DNA of 64,000 nt from Thermothelomyces thermophilus ATCC 42464 (Eukaryota > Ascomycota > Sordariomycetes > Sordariales > Chaetomiaceae), in contig NC_016476.1 in NCBI RefSeq assembly GCF_000226095.1, positions 1,116,001 to 1,180,000 of the forward strand, read 5' to 3'. Positions within the stretch are counted from its first letter, which is position 1, and each line of letters opens with the position of its first letter. The position numbers were made by a program, and so were the translations under genes. Below, piece after piece: positions 38,361-48,286 of this stretch. Under the pieces are notes generated by a model, which saw nothing but the letters and a program-made list of their open reading frames with translations, searched no databases and was not told the origin of the DNA.

Positions 38361-39763
38361 TCAGTCCGACTCGCTCTCGTCGTCCAGGAAAGCCAGATCT
38401 GCCCTCCGCTTCGCCGGCCCCTTCTTCCGCACCGCAGGCCTCCTTTCGCCCTCGTCATCGCTCCCCTCGCCACTCCCACCCTTGCCTTCGCTACTGCCCC
38501 CTTCCTCGCTCTCATCCCCCCCGCTCCCTTCCGACTCGTCGACCCTCATCCCCCTCCCCGCCGCCTGGGCTGCCGCCCGCCTCCTGGTGCCTCTCCCGCC
38601 CCCGCCGACGCCCCAGCTCTTCTCTCCCTGTATGACGTCCTGCAGGTCCGCCTGCAGCTCGCGCATCTCCCTGATCTCGCGCGCCCGCGCCTCCGAGAAC
38701 CGCCCCGTCATCCCGACATCCGCGAGCATCTGCTTGAGGTGCTTGATCTTGGCCTTGGGGGTGTCGGCGCCGTGCTTCTTGAATTCGACCGCCCAGACCT
38801 TGCGCACGCCGCACTTGTTGAGCTGGGACTGGAGAAGCTTGATCTGCGCCTCGTCCGGCGAGTCGGCAGGGGCCGAGGTCGACTGTTTGCCGGCGGCCTT
38901 CTTCGGGTTGCGCTTGCGCTTCGGTGGTGGGGCCTCGTCAATCACCGAGGAGAGCTCGCTCGAGGAGTCATCGGCAGCGGCCGTGGTGGAGGAGGGTTTG
39001 GCTTCGGGGTCCGGCTTGGTTTTTGGTTTTTGTTTGCGCTTCGGAGGCTCGTCGATCACCTCGGATAGCTCGCTCTCACCGTCTTCTGATGATGGTTTGG
39101 GGGCCTCCCGTTGCTCTGACGAGGGCTTGGTCGTCGAAGAATCCGCAGGTGCGTCGGACAGCTCGCTGTCACCGTTTGTCGGCTTCTTTGACTGCCGCTT
39201 CGCCTTCAGCTTTGGTGCCGCTTCTTGGTCGCTGGGGCCCGAGGCGTTATCCTCGCTCTCCGACGGAGCCTGGCTTTTCTTTGATCGTTTTACCAATTTA
39301 CGTTTCTTTGCGGGTGGCGCTGGTTCATCCTCTACATCGCTTTGCTGTTCAGCGTTGGACTCCGCATCTGACTGGGTTGGCGCCTTTTCTCCTCGTTTCC
39401 TGCGCGCATTGCTACTTTGCTTCTGAGCAGGCTTTGCCTTCTGTTTGGAAGTGGGAGCGGCGTCCTGGGGTTCATCGGCTGTTTCAAGCTCATTCTACCG
39501 AACGACCCGTCAGCAGCAGTCCACGGAAGGTGGACGGTGGGCAGCAGCGCTCGTCTTACCAGAGTGTCGAGGATAATCTGCTTGCTTTTGGCCTTCCAGT
39601 CGCCTTCCTTCAAGAACCCTTGCTCCAAGCCGAGTCTGTCCTCCACATTTTTGCGCGCGTAATTGACTGTCAATTCATCCCTCTTCGGGCTGTTGTAGAT
39701 CTCGCGTACAACGTTGGCAAGCTCTCTCGCGATAGCCTTGTCAGTCGCTTTGGCGGGGGGCAT
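38361..39763 (-). CDS. HIRIP3-like histone chaperone (DEK_C-like N-terminus, acidic tail)
   Basis: Two exons, 39763-39560 and 39494-38361, make 445 aa with a 65-bp phase-0 intron (GTAAGA, GCTGAC branch, TAG). Residues 1-68 are a small helical DEK_C-like domain (ARELANVVREIYNSPKRDEL, KEGDWKAKSKQIILDTL). A long low-complexity stretch of Lys/Arg-rich nuclear-localisation patches (PPAKKRKLVKRSKK) alternates with acidic SELSDA/SELSEV repeats. Near residues 290-370 lies a HIRIP3/CHZ-related block: IKLLQSQLNKCGVRKVW, IKHLKQMLADVGMTGRFSEA. The end is acidic/Ser-rich. HIRIP3 in animals binds H2A-H2B; a nuclear chromatin role here is inferred from that. It shares an upstream region with the divergent gene at 40962. 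Confidence 0.75.
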
Positions 39764-40961
39764 CTCGGCGAGGATGCAGGCGCAACGAAGGGTTGGTCGA
39801 CACAGAAAACCAAACCAAGGAAATCTAATGACCTAAACCGTCTATGCATCGGACGTGCGCGGCAGAACATGTAAGTTTGTTGATAATGCCCGCCCGGTGT
39901 CGCCGTCAAGGTATCGCCACAACCGACACGTCCAGACGCGTTGGTGGCGGGGATCAACATGGGCCTGGCCACGATCGAGCCAAGCCGTGCACAGACCTTC
40001 TTTTTGGTTTTAGAGGTGGATTGGCGACCCAGCAACATGGACAGGCTCGGGTTGAGAATATTATATACGGATTAATTACAACTTGTTCCAATATAGCCGG
40101 TCAAATCCCATTGACCACATGCATTAATTAAGTTTTCTCTCACGAGGCACGATGCACTTCTAGAGAAGATACTCAAACCTGGGCTTGTTCTAGAGGCGTA
40201 GCTATGATAAATTCTTCCACTTCAATTCTGACTTCTGACTAGCCATTATTTTGGATTTCATCAAGTACATACAACTCACACTTCGTCCTACGGCTTAGCT
40301 TAGAACCTATGATGGCGATGAAAGTATTTTAGAGAATACCAAACTTCAAAGGAAATGGCTTGGGTGGAAGTGGTTGTGGAGGTTAAGAGTAATTATAGGT
40401 AAATTAGTTTCTCAAAAGGGCGTGAGATGCTACTAGTGTTAGAATACATTTACAACTCATTATTGACTTCTTATACTATTCTCTTTTCCAGTAACTTCCT
40501 CGAAGAGCTAATAAGTTACAAGATGTCCGGCAGCTTTGTTCCTTGTGTCTTGACACAATACTGTGCTGGTGCATTCCTGGAAATAATGAAGGAGACCATC
40601 GACGATGAGCTCTGTGTGGCATGCCTTGTTGAAGGGTGATCTACTCAAACTTGATCCTGACTTCGAAGGTCTGTACGGGAAACAGCTTAGATTCGTTAAT
40701 TGATGCACTCTTCGTCTGGTTGGGTTAGGGTTCACTAATTACCGGTCTCAGATATTTTGTTCGGAATAGCGTACGATACCATGCCCGCCCTGACCCTTGT
40801 TCCTTTTATTGCCGATGAGTTCCAAGCTTGGCAAGGATACTTCAGTGAACAGCCAACCTTATCACCAACCCCTCCGATTCACTCTATCATATGCAGGGAA
40901 AGAGCATAAAGCCTCGTCCGAGTTGCAATCTCAATCCAGAACCTATAATCACTGCATTACT
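39764..40961. other. Divergent intergenic region, AT-rich in its middle
   Basis: Sits between the 5' ends of the HIRIP3-like gene (-) and glycosylasparaginase (+). Bases about 40060-40500 are clearly AT-richer than the flanks and could hold a decayed repeat, but I find no terminal repeats or domain traces. A 70-codon frame at 40427-40639 is not convincing. Confidence 0.4.
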
Positions 40962-42137
40962 ATGGCAGCCTCTGGTAGTTATCTTTTGAGTCTCACCACG
41001 CTTGCGCATGCTTTCACCCATACCCAGCTGCACAAGCCCCTCTTGTCCCTCTTGGCTCTCCATGGAACGGTGAGGGGGATACTCGCCCACCCGAACCCCA
41101 ACCCCAACCTCCCCTTCGTGATCAACACGTGGTCCGGCCCCTTCACGGCGGCTACCGACGCCGCCTACTACACGCTCACCAACGCCACCGGCACCGGGTC
41201 GCCAATCGCGGCGCTCGACGCCGTCGTCGCCGGCTGCTCGGCGTGCGAGCAGAACCAGTGCGACGGCACGGTCGGCTTCGGCGGGTCGCCGGACGAGGCC
41301 TGCGAGACGACGCTGGACGCACTCATCATGGACGGCACGACCCTCAACTCGGGCGCCGTCGCGGGGCTGCGGCGCATCCGGGACGCCATCGCGGTCGCGC
41401 GGGCCGTGCTCGAGCGGACGCGGCACTCGCTGCTGGCCGGTGACCTGGCCACGCGCTTCGCCGTCGAGATGGGATTCGGGCCCGAGGGCGACCTGAGCAC
41501 CCCGGAGAGCAGAGCGCTGTGCGAGGACTGGCGCAGGGGCGGGTGCAAGGGCAACTACAGGGTCAATGTCGAGCCCGACCCGGAGACGTCTTGCGGTCCC
41601 TACCGGCCAGTGCCGCTGCTGGCTGGCAGAGGGATTCGGTTGGAGGACGGGCAGGCGTCGCATGACACCATCTCGATGGTCGTGATTGACCGGAATGGGA
41701 CGATGGCGGCGGGGACGTCGACCAACGGAGCGAGGTTCAAGGTCCCGGGCCGTGTCGGGGACGGGCCCATCGTCGGGAGCGGGTCATATGTCGACGGCGA
41801 TGTGGGCGGGTGCGGCGCGACGGGCGACGGGGACATCATGATGCGATTCTTACCTTGCTATCAGGCGGTGGAGAACCTGAGGTTGGGCATGACGCCGACA
41901 GAGGCAGCCGAGGACGCGGTCAGGCGGATGCTACGGAAATATCCAACCATATCGAGCGGAGTCGTGGTGGTAAACAACAAGGGCGAGCACGGCGCGGCAG
42001 GGTCAGGTTGGACATTTACATACTCATTTCGAGGCGGGAAGATGGATGCGGCCGAGGTTGTGAGCGTACCACCACTGGCGGGCCTTCCGGTTGGAAGGAT
42101 TAGGATGGAATCAGATAATGCCTTACGGGAATTGTAA
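40962..42137 (+). CDS. N4-(beta-N-acetylglucosaminyl)-L-asparaginase (glycosylasparaginase)
   Basis: Intron-less, 391 aa. It cleaves the GlcNAc-Asn bond in glycoprotein breakdown and is an N-terminal-nucleophile hydrolase made by self-processing. The predicted cut is before Thr236 in HDTIS, giving alpha (1-235) and beta (236-391) chains. Around it lie the family landmarks GTSTNGARFKVPGRVGDGPI, GATGDGDIMMRFLPCYQAVE and a C-terminal GAAGSGWTF. The usual HDTIGM has Ser in place of Gly right after the Ile, which is worth noting because this position is near the nucleophile. The N-terminal region (residues 8-40) is hydrophobic and may direct it to the secretory or vacuolar route. I chose ATG 40962; an in-frame ATG at 40815 would add 49 polar residues without similarity. 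Confidence 0.9.
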   Translation: MAASGSYLLSLTTLAHAFTHTQLHKPLLSLLALHGTVRGILAHPNPNPNLPFVINTWSGPFTAATDAAYYTLTNATGTGSPIAALDAVVAGCSACEQNQCDGTVGFGGSPDEACETTLDALIMDGTTLNSGAVAGLRRIRDAIAVARAVLERTRHSLLAGDLATRFAVEMGFGPEGDLSTPESRALCEDWRRGGCKGNYRVNVEPDPETSCGPYRPVPLLAGRGIRLEDGQASHDTISMVVIDRNGTMAAGTSTNGARFKVPGRVGDGPIVGSGSYVDGDVGGCGATGDGDIMMRFLPCYQAVENLRLGMTPTEAAEDAVRRMLRKYPTISSGVVVVNNKGEHGAAGSGWTFTYSFRGGKMDAAEVVSVPPLAGLPVGRIRMESDNALREL

Positions 42138-42738
42138 AGTCGACAAAAACCATCAGAAAATCGACACAAGTTCAATCACAATAATCAACCAGTTTTATGC
42201 CTAGCACGGCTCTCGATTCAATTTTTAAGGGATTATCTGAATCAGACGAACTCAAAAAAGCGTGCCACGCTAAATCAATGTACTGTAGAATGATTTTTTC
42301 CCCAGGCGCACAGATCACCTCTCCAGGCAGTTCGGAAACCACCCGGTCTTGGCATTCAGGAACCGATTAGTTGTTACCCCGCTTATTCAGCGCTAGTACT
42401 GTTTTGGCGACGCCAATCTCGGTGGCCCTGACAGTTCAGGGTTCTAGTGTAAGGTGCCCAGGTACGCTCACCCGCCCAGACCATTCAATTTTCCCTCATC
42501 AACTTTCGATTTTCGAGCGACCGCGCATTTCGTCGCAGCGGCTTCCTTGCGGCGCGTCGCTGCCTTTCCTGGTCTTAGGGCCATGCCATTCTTTTCAAAA
42601 CGTTGATCATGAAGCGTTCAGTCATTCTTTAGCCCACTTATATTTCCACACCCACGCTGTTCGACGACGACGATCTACGAGTTCTGATCTCGGTTCCGTC
42701 GAGGATCCGTTCCATTCCTTTTGAGAGCAGCAGCAACA
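42138..42738. other. Intergenic, probable promoter of the 42739 gene
   Basis: 600 bp between two genes on the same strand. It contains pyrimidine-rich stretches near 42480-42720 of the kind common before fungal start codons. No gene seen. Confidence 0.5.
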
Positions 42739-43530
42739 ATGCGCTGCAACGTTCACTTGTTCTTTAACATCCTCGCCGCCGCCACAGCCCGTGCTGCTAA
42801 AGGGACAGTTTGGGCCACACCTCACGAGAGTTATTCGTCTTCGGTCGGCGTGCTGGGCTGCAAGGTCGACACCAACCGCATCGCGTACTGGCCGGCCTCG
42901 GTGGACTGCGACAACATATGCGTGTCGCTGAGCTACGAGGGGAGGAAGGTCCATCTCTTGCGCATCGATCAGTCCGAGGGCGCCCACGACGTGAGCTACG
43001 ATGCCTGGAACTACCTCCTCACGGGCTACTCGGCGACCGAGAAGCCCACGACTGGCGGCCCCGTCGCCATGGAGTACGAGGATGCCGACCCGTCCGCCTG
43101 CGCCGACCTGATCCACACGAAAGGCAGCAAGCTGCCGCTGAGCGCGTCCAACAGCATGAACTTCCTCGCCAGCTGCCTTTCCCATGACACCTGGGTCGGC
43201 AAATACTTCGTTCTTTACAACATTCTCGACCCCATCTGCTCCTGGGGCACCGACGAAGTCTGCACCCTCGATTGGCCGACGGAAAACCAGGCCAAGTGCC
43301 CATCCCAGCTCGGCACCCCGTCTGTTTTGACCGACGACCCCGTTTACAACATTCAGTACATGACAGGAAACAGAATCCTGGCTTCCAGCGGGCAGGTCGT
43401 CGCTAGCGGTGGGGCGACCATCACCCCACCGTCGGACTTGAGTCAGAAATCTGGAGGGCGCATGGCGAGAGGCCACGCGATGGTGGTTTTGGCAATGAGC
43501 CTAGCATATTGGCTTTTGTGGGGCATATGA
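42739..43530 (+). CDS. Secreted, probably GPI-anchored protein with double-psi beta-barrel-like domain
   Basis: Intron-less, 263 aa. Residues 1-20 or so form a signal peptide (MRCNVHLFFNILAAATARA). The stretch at residues 33-95 or so (GVLGCKVDTNRIAYWP, CDNICVSLSYEGRKVHLLRI, GAHDVSYDAWNYLLTG) resembles the RlpA/barwin double-psi beta-barrel: a Cys-flanked strand, a short CxxxCV turn, a conserved Asp and an SYDAWN helix. There are further cysteines but no cellulose-binding module. The C-terminus has a small-residue site followed by a hydrophobic tail (MVVLAMSLAYWLLWGI), as for GPI attachment, so it probably sits on the cell surface. The function is unknown. The start is ATG 42739; the frame is open a few codons upstream without another ATG. 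Confidence 0.75.
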   Translation: MRCNVHLFFNILAAATARAAKGTVWATPHESYSSSVGVLGCKVDTNRIAYWPASVDCDNICVSLSYEGRKVHLLRIDQSEGAHDVSYDAWNYLLTGYSATEKPTTGGPVAMEYEDADPSACADLIHTKGSKLPLSASNSMNFLASCLSHDTWVGKYFVLYNILDPICSWGTDEVCTLDWPTENQAKCPSQLGTPSVLTDDPVYNIQYMTGNRILASSGQVVASGGATITPPSDLSQKSGGRMARGHAMVVLAMSLAYWLLWGI

Positions 43531-43914
43531 GCTTGGCACGTTGTGGCGACCGACCTTCTTTTCTTCTTTTTTGGTTTCTTTGGGATGGTACTCGTTGATT
43601 TTGGATACCCCTTCGTGCATGAATACACCTCGATGACGACGGAAGCTTAAGTTTGATTTACAACCGGCCCAACCCCGGGTTAGCACGCTGGGCGAAGGAA
43701 GGAAGTGAGGAAGCTGAGGCTGGTGACGTATGACACTCAGAGTTGAACTGCCGGACCGAGACGGCACTCAGTGCATGTCTTAGATGTGCCGCTTTGCGCT
43801 GTCAGCTCGTGTCTCTGCTATGGTGTCGGACGATTCGGCCGGCGACTTAAGATTTCTGTTATACAATAACAACAACTCAACCGACATCCCTTCATCAAGG
43901 GCCTAGCACGCCGT
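43531..43914. other. Intergenic between convergent genes
   Basis: 3' ends of the GPI-type protein gene (+) and the P450 gene (-). A T-rich stretch at 43557-43580 is probably 3' UTR. Nothing else supported. Confidence 0.5.
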
Positions 43915-45900
43915 CTACCTGGCCACTGGCGTTAGGTATACGTTCAGCTTTCCTTTCTCCCACAGATTGTAGATCCGCTGTTTGCTCATCCAGTCCAGGC
44001 TGTCTTCGGCAATCCGCAGGTCAAAGTTCCATAACATCCGGGTCAGAATGAGACGCATCTCGATGTAGGCAAGATTCTTGCCGAGGCAGTTGCGTGGGCC
44101 AAGGTGAAACGGCTGGAATGCGTCCTTCCGGTCGCCCGCAAAAGCCGGGTCGCCAAGCCACCGCTCCGGGTGGTACACAAAGGGATCCTTGAAGTGGTCG
44201 TCGTTGTGGTACATGGCCCATTGGTGAACTGCCACTACGGTCTGTCTCGATGGTCAACGCCAAAAAGATTCTGTGGGGACGCGCGTTTTTTAACTCGAGC
44301 TCACCTTCTCGGGCACGTAGTTGCCAGCAATGTTCGCACCCCCCTTGGGCACGACGCGTGGCAAACCTGTTGGGACGGGGGGGTACATCCGCAGTGCCTC
44401 GTCCAGGCAGGCCAGGAGATAGGGGAGAGTGCTGACACTGGTGAAGTTGATCTCGTCTTCGGACTTGAAGCTTCCGCGGATCTCGGCAGTGAGCTTCTCC
44501 ATGGCCTGACGATTCGTCAAGAGGAGGTACGTCACGCCCGAGAGCAAGGTCGCCGTCGTCTCGGACCCGCCGATGATCAGAATGGCACTGTTCGCTTGGA
44601 GTTTCTCGAGGGTGAGCCCCTAAGGATTCCAGTCAGTATTCGCGTGCTCCTTCAACCCGGTCTTCGGCGGTAATGAAGCGGGAACAAGTTACCCATTCGT
44701 CAGCCCTCTTGAGCAGACCCTCGACCAAGTCCGGCCTCTCCTTTCCCGCTTGCATCCGCCTTTTCAGCTTTTCCATGGTCATCCGCATGTGCTTCTCGCG
44801 CTCCTCCTTGAACCGCGAGGGGATGAGGGCCAGCACCAACTTGATAATCGCAGGGTAATGTGCCAGACTCTGAAAGACGGTTCCTGCGCGAGCGACCTCG
44901 AAAATCGCTTTGACCCAGGGGTGGTAGTCGGAGCTGTCGAGACACCCGAAACTGGTGGTGGCCGTCAGCGAAACCATCGACCTTTTCACAACCCTTCACT
45001 TCCTCCCCCCCCTTTTTTCCCCTTCTCCTCTCCAGCAGAACCAGCAGAAACACCGCCAGTGGGCACCAAAAACACCTCCTGACTTACCTCTCACCAAACG
45101 CCAGATCACCAATCACGTCGAAGGTAGTGTAGTTATACCACGCCGCAAGGTCGACGGCCTTGCTGCCTCCCTCGCTCTTCTCCCGCAGCCGCCTGATCAG
45201 CAGGTCGACGTAGCCCTGGATGAGCGGCTGCTGCTCGCGCATGCTGCGGTCGCTGAAACCGTGAGCCATGCTGCGGCGCAGCAGCGCGTGCTCCTCGCGC
45301 CCGGCGTTGACGATGTCGGTCGTCACGCCCTCCACCGGCCTGTAGAACCGGTCGTACTTGAGCATCTCCTCCCCACCTTCGACGATCATCGAGCCCCCTC
45401 CACCACCACCGCTACCACCACCGCCGCCGCCGCCGCCGCTGCGGTGCCCCATGATGTCGCGCCACGCGCGCGGGTCCGAGAAGGCCAGCTCGTTGGGCGC
45501 CACGCGCACCACGGGGCCGTAGCGCTTGTGCAGCGCGAGCATGTCGAAGGGCAGGGTGCCCGCCATGTGCCGCAGGGCGTAGCCCCAGCGGGTGGCGCGC
45601 ATCAGCAGCGGGCCCGGGTACCGGCGGAGGGGGTGCAGGAAGAGGTTGTAGAGGACGTGGGAGACAACGTAGAGGATGAGCTGCCGGGGGGGACGCCAGA
45701 GTCAGCCTCGCTCTGGTCATTCACGGGTTTTGGATTGTTCCAGTTTGCAGCGCTGGGAGTCAGAGAGGGGGGGCTGTGAAGTGTATAGTAGGAGGTCTTG
45801 GGGAGGAAGGGGGGGGGAGGTGTGTTAGTTTCTAGGTGGTTCATACAGATGCGAAGCCAAGGGCCAGAGCCTGGCCCACGCTGAGCTTTGAAAGCGCCAT
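43915..45900 (-). CDS. Cytochrome P450, CYP65 (isotrichodermin C-15 hydroxylase)-like
   Basis: Five exons, 45900-45847, 45680-45088, 44951-44693, 44619-44305 and 44241-43915, give 515 aa; all introns are GT-AG. The N-terminal anchor (ALGFASLILYVVSHVLYNLFL) is followed by the proline hinge HPLRRYPGP. Key sites: I-helix GGSETT at 319-324, ExxR E376-R379, PERW 432-435, and heme loop FHLGPRNCLG with Cys459. The set FGESFGCLDSSDYHPW and PFHLGPRNCLGKNLAYIEMR is characteristic of the CYP65-like clade that includes Tri11-type hydroxylases. It needs a P450 reductase and is probably in the ER membrane. The substrate is unknown. Odd: a Gly/Ser run at residues 99-115, inside an otherwise conserved part. 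There are no synthase genes nearby, so a biosynthetic cluster is not supported. Confidence 0.92.
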
Positions 45901-46966
45901 TGTGTCACTGCAGCGGGCCTCGTTGTCGCGAGGATTGTATGCCGCTTTTTTTTTTCTTGGTTTATTGGCGATGCCTCGAGCGGCTCGCCCTTACCCGGAT
46001 CTCAAGGCTGGGCATGAAACGGGGATGCGGATTTGCTCGAGTTGGTGTTCTGAACTCGGCCGTTTTGAAGAGGGTTGCAGCCGGTTCGGGTCAGTGGATA
46101 TTATTCCCGGCACCTCGGTCTCGCTTGTCGCGAATATCCTGCCCTCCAATTACGCTGTTTACCGGGTACGAGTACGATGGACGACAGCTGCGATGTTTCG
46201 CTGAGCCATTCACGTTCAAGCCCGGGATAAGCATGATCACTTGTCTTGGCCCAGGATAATATTAATTATCCACCACTAACACCACCCATTGAGTGAAGAT
46301 TCTCGAGTCTTGGTGGGCCGTGACTTTGATGGGTTGGTTGACTCGAGTCCCTCCAAGTTGGTACGGGGTAGTATACCTATGGAACTACCCTGACAGTGTC
46401 AAGCCTATAGCCTATGAAGCGTAGCTTCCCGCCTACTCTGGGCCTCGATAAGAGGTGCGCGAAGCGTACACCAAAGTCGGGGTATTTTACCCTGCACACT
46501 GCGCCGTATTCCTGCCGCACAGCTGGCGGCTAGTTTGTTGGCTGATGCTTTCGCCGAATTATGACACCGTCAAGAGTCATAAATGCCTTTCTGTAGGCAA
46601 CGGCGCGTCAATCACGGTTATGTGGCTGTTGGTCTTCCAACACTGGTCTAACTGCACCCAAGATTCCCATCCTTCAACACCTCCGTCACCTTATCTAATC
46701 TAAATGTGAGAAGTCATGTGACTGAGCTTTCCGGATCAGGTTGATGCATCGGATCATCGTTAACTAATCCCAAGCACTATCTCTCCCTGTTCCGTAGTCT
46801 AAACCTTGGACAGAGAGTGCACGAACCAATTGGTCTGTTGGAATTTATTAACGGAGCACAATCCAAAGAATCATCCGCTCTTTGCATTTAGATTCCGCTA
46901 CCTGTCACGCAAACAGCTCTGGCTCCTTCTGCCAGTCCTCCGAATCCTTAATCAGATCTCTACAAA
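45901..46966. other. Divergent intergenic region between P450 and kinase-like gene
   Basis: About 1.07 kb holding the promoters of both neighbours. Short open frames on the + strand (45836-46259) overlap in different frames and lack domains. No RNA gene or repeat recognised. Confidence 0.45.
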
Positions 46967-47884
46967 ATGTCAGGCCCGATCGTAGTCCGGCTGCCCCGCA
47001 GAATCTCCAAGTCGCGGTTTCTCTCCATGGGTGCCATCTCCTGGGTTTACCGGATCACCGAAAGCATTGTGGTTAAGTATTCTAGAGATATAGGTGCGGG
47101 TGAGATAGAGCGAGACAACGCCATCTACGATATCTTCGAACAGTACACGCCATGCCCATACGTCATACAGAGCTTCTACCGCACCGCCAATGCCAACTTC
47201 CTTCCGTTCATGCTCGCCAGCCTCGACACCCGTTTAAAACGCAATCAGAGGCGCGAGAAGCACAAGGTCCTCCAGGTGCTCCGGATTGAGGAAAGGCATC
47301 TTATCGAGCGCTGGGCCGCCGAGCTCTGCGCAGCTGTCGCCTGGATCGAGTCTCTTGGCCTTGTCCACGGCGACCTGCGCCCTCCAAATATACTCTTTGA
47401 CGAGCAGGATCACCTCAAGCTGACCGACTTCGACTGTGTCGCACGCATCGGAGATGCTTCCTCCGGCAATGCCCCGCCATGGGCACGCCTCTACCCCGAC
47501 CCACTTACTGGCAAGGGACGCTGGGGTCTCTATGGTCCGAAGACAGAGCAGTTTGCGATCGGCTCGTTGCTGTACTGCATGACAAGGGGCCACGAGCCGT
47601 ATGGACACCCAGACGACAACCCCGAGCTCGACGTCGTCAGGCTGTTCAAAGAAGGCGTTTTTCCACGTGTATACGCCGAAAGTGATGAGCTAGACCGCAT
47701 CATAAATCGCTGCTGGACCGGATATTACGAGTCGATAAAGGACTTGGCGGAGGTGGCTACCCATCTCCCAGGGGCCAAAGACATGGGCACCGCTACTACA
47801 TTCAGTGCCGAGTACTGTGCTCAGAAGCGTAACGAGTGTTGCCAACTTGTTCGGGAAGGCTTCTTAGAAATAGACGACGTGTAG
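46967..47884 (+). CDS. Atypical protein kinase-like protein (HGD / DFD)
   Basis: Intron-less, 305 aa, a kinase fold almost without extra domains. The Gly-rich loop is degenerate (SMGAISWVYR). Lys37 in VVKY fits the beta-3 lysine. The catalytic loop is HGDLRPPN at 134-141, so Asp136 and Asn141 are present but the usual Arg of HRD is Gly. The magnesium motif DFG is DFD at 154-156. Later helices follow (EQFAIGSLLYCMTRGHEPYG, IINRCWTGYYESIKDL). Small single-domain proteins with HGDL-P-N loops are an expanded group in filamentous ascomycetes. Activity is possible, since Lys37, Asp136, Asn141 and Asp154 are kept, but unproven. Its 3' end lies about 400 bp from the pogo element. Confidence 0.8.
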   Translation: MSGPIVVRLPRRISKSRFLSMGAISWVYRITESIVVKYSRDIGAGEIERDNAIYDIFEQYTPCPYVIQSFYRTANANFLPFMLASLDTRLKRNQRREKHKVLQVLRIEERHLIERWAAELCAAVAWIESLGLVHGDLRPPNILFDEQDHLKLTDFDCVARIGDASSGNAPPWARLYPDPLTGKGRWGLYGPKTEQFAIGSLLYCMTRGHEPYGHPDDNPELDVVRLFKEGVFPRVYAESDELDRIINRCWTGYYESIKDLAEVATHLPGAKDMGTATTFSAEYCAQKRNECCQLVREGFLEIDDV

Positions 47885-48284
47885 GGATCCTAGGAAGGCA
47901 GGGGCCTTGGCTAAGCCAAACTCAAGACTGTAGGAGAGGCGTTGCACCAAAAGAAGTGATGGTCCAGCGAAGACATCCAGGATAAAAACATGTGCAGCCA
48001 TTGAAGATCGGTCCAGCATTGTATCTCTATAGAGTACTGGTAAATCATACTTCCACCCACTTTCCAGTCTTGGGGAAGGAAGGGGAGGCGCTCTGCGGGG
48101 AGGGGGGGTGTTTGGGATTGGTTCCTTTTCGCACCTTGGGAAACAAGGCATTTGGCGGCCACAGCAATTCGGCGGTAAGAACAGCAAGTTTCCAATTGAG
48201 TGATTATCCATTCCATGCACAGGTCTTGAGAGCGGGCTGTGTTGGCCCAATCACTCGGCTATAGGGCGGCAGAGGTCAGCAAAT
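47885..48284. other. Intergenic between kinase-like gene and pogo element
   Basis: 400 bp of ordinary composition: 3' flank of the kinase-like gene and the target sequence of the transposon. No gene seen. Confidence 0.5.
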
Positions 48285-48286
48285 TA

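Noticed and set aside
40060-40780. AT-rich patch between HIRIP3-like gene and glycosylasparaginase as a decayed transposon
   Set aside because: No terminal repeats, target duplication or coding traces; composition alone is not enough.
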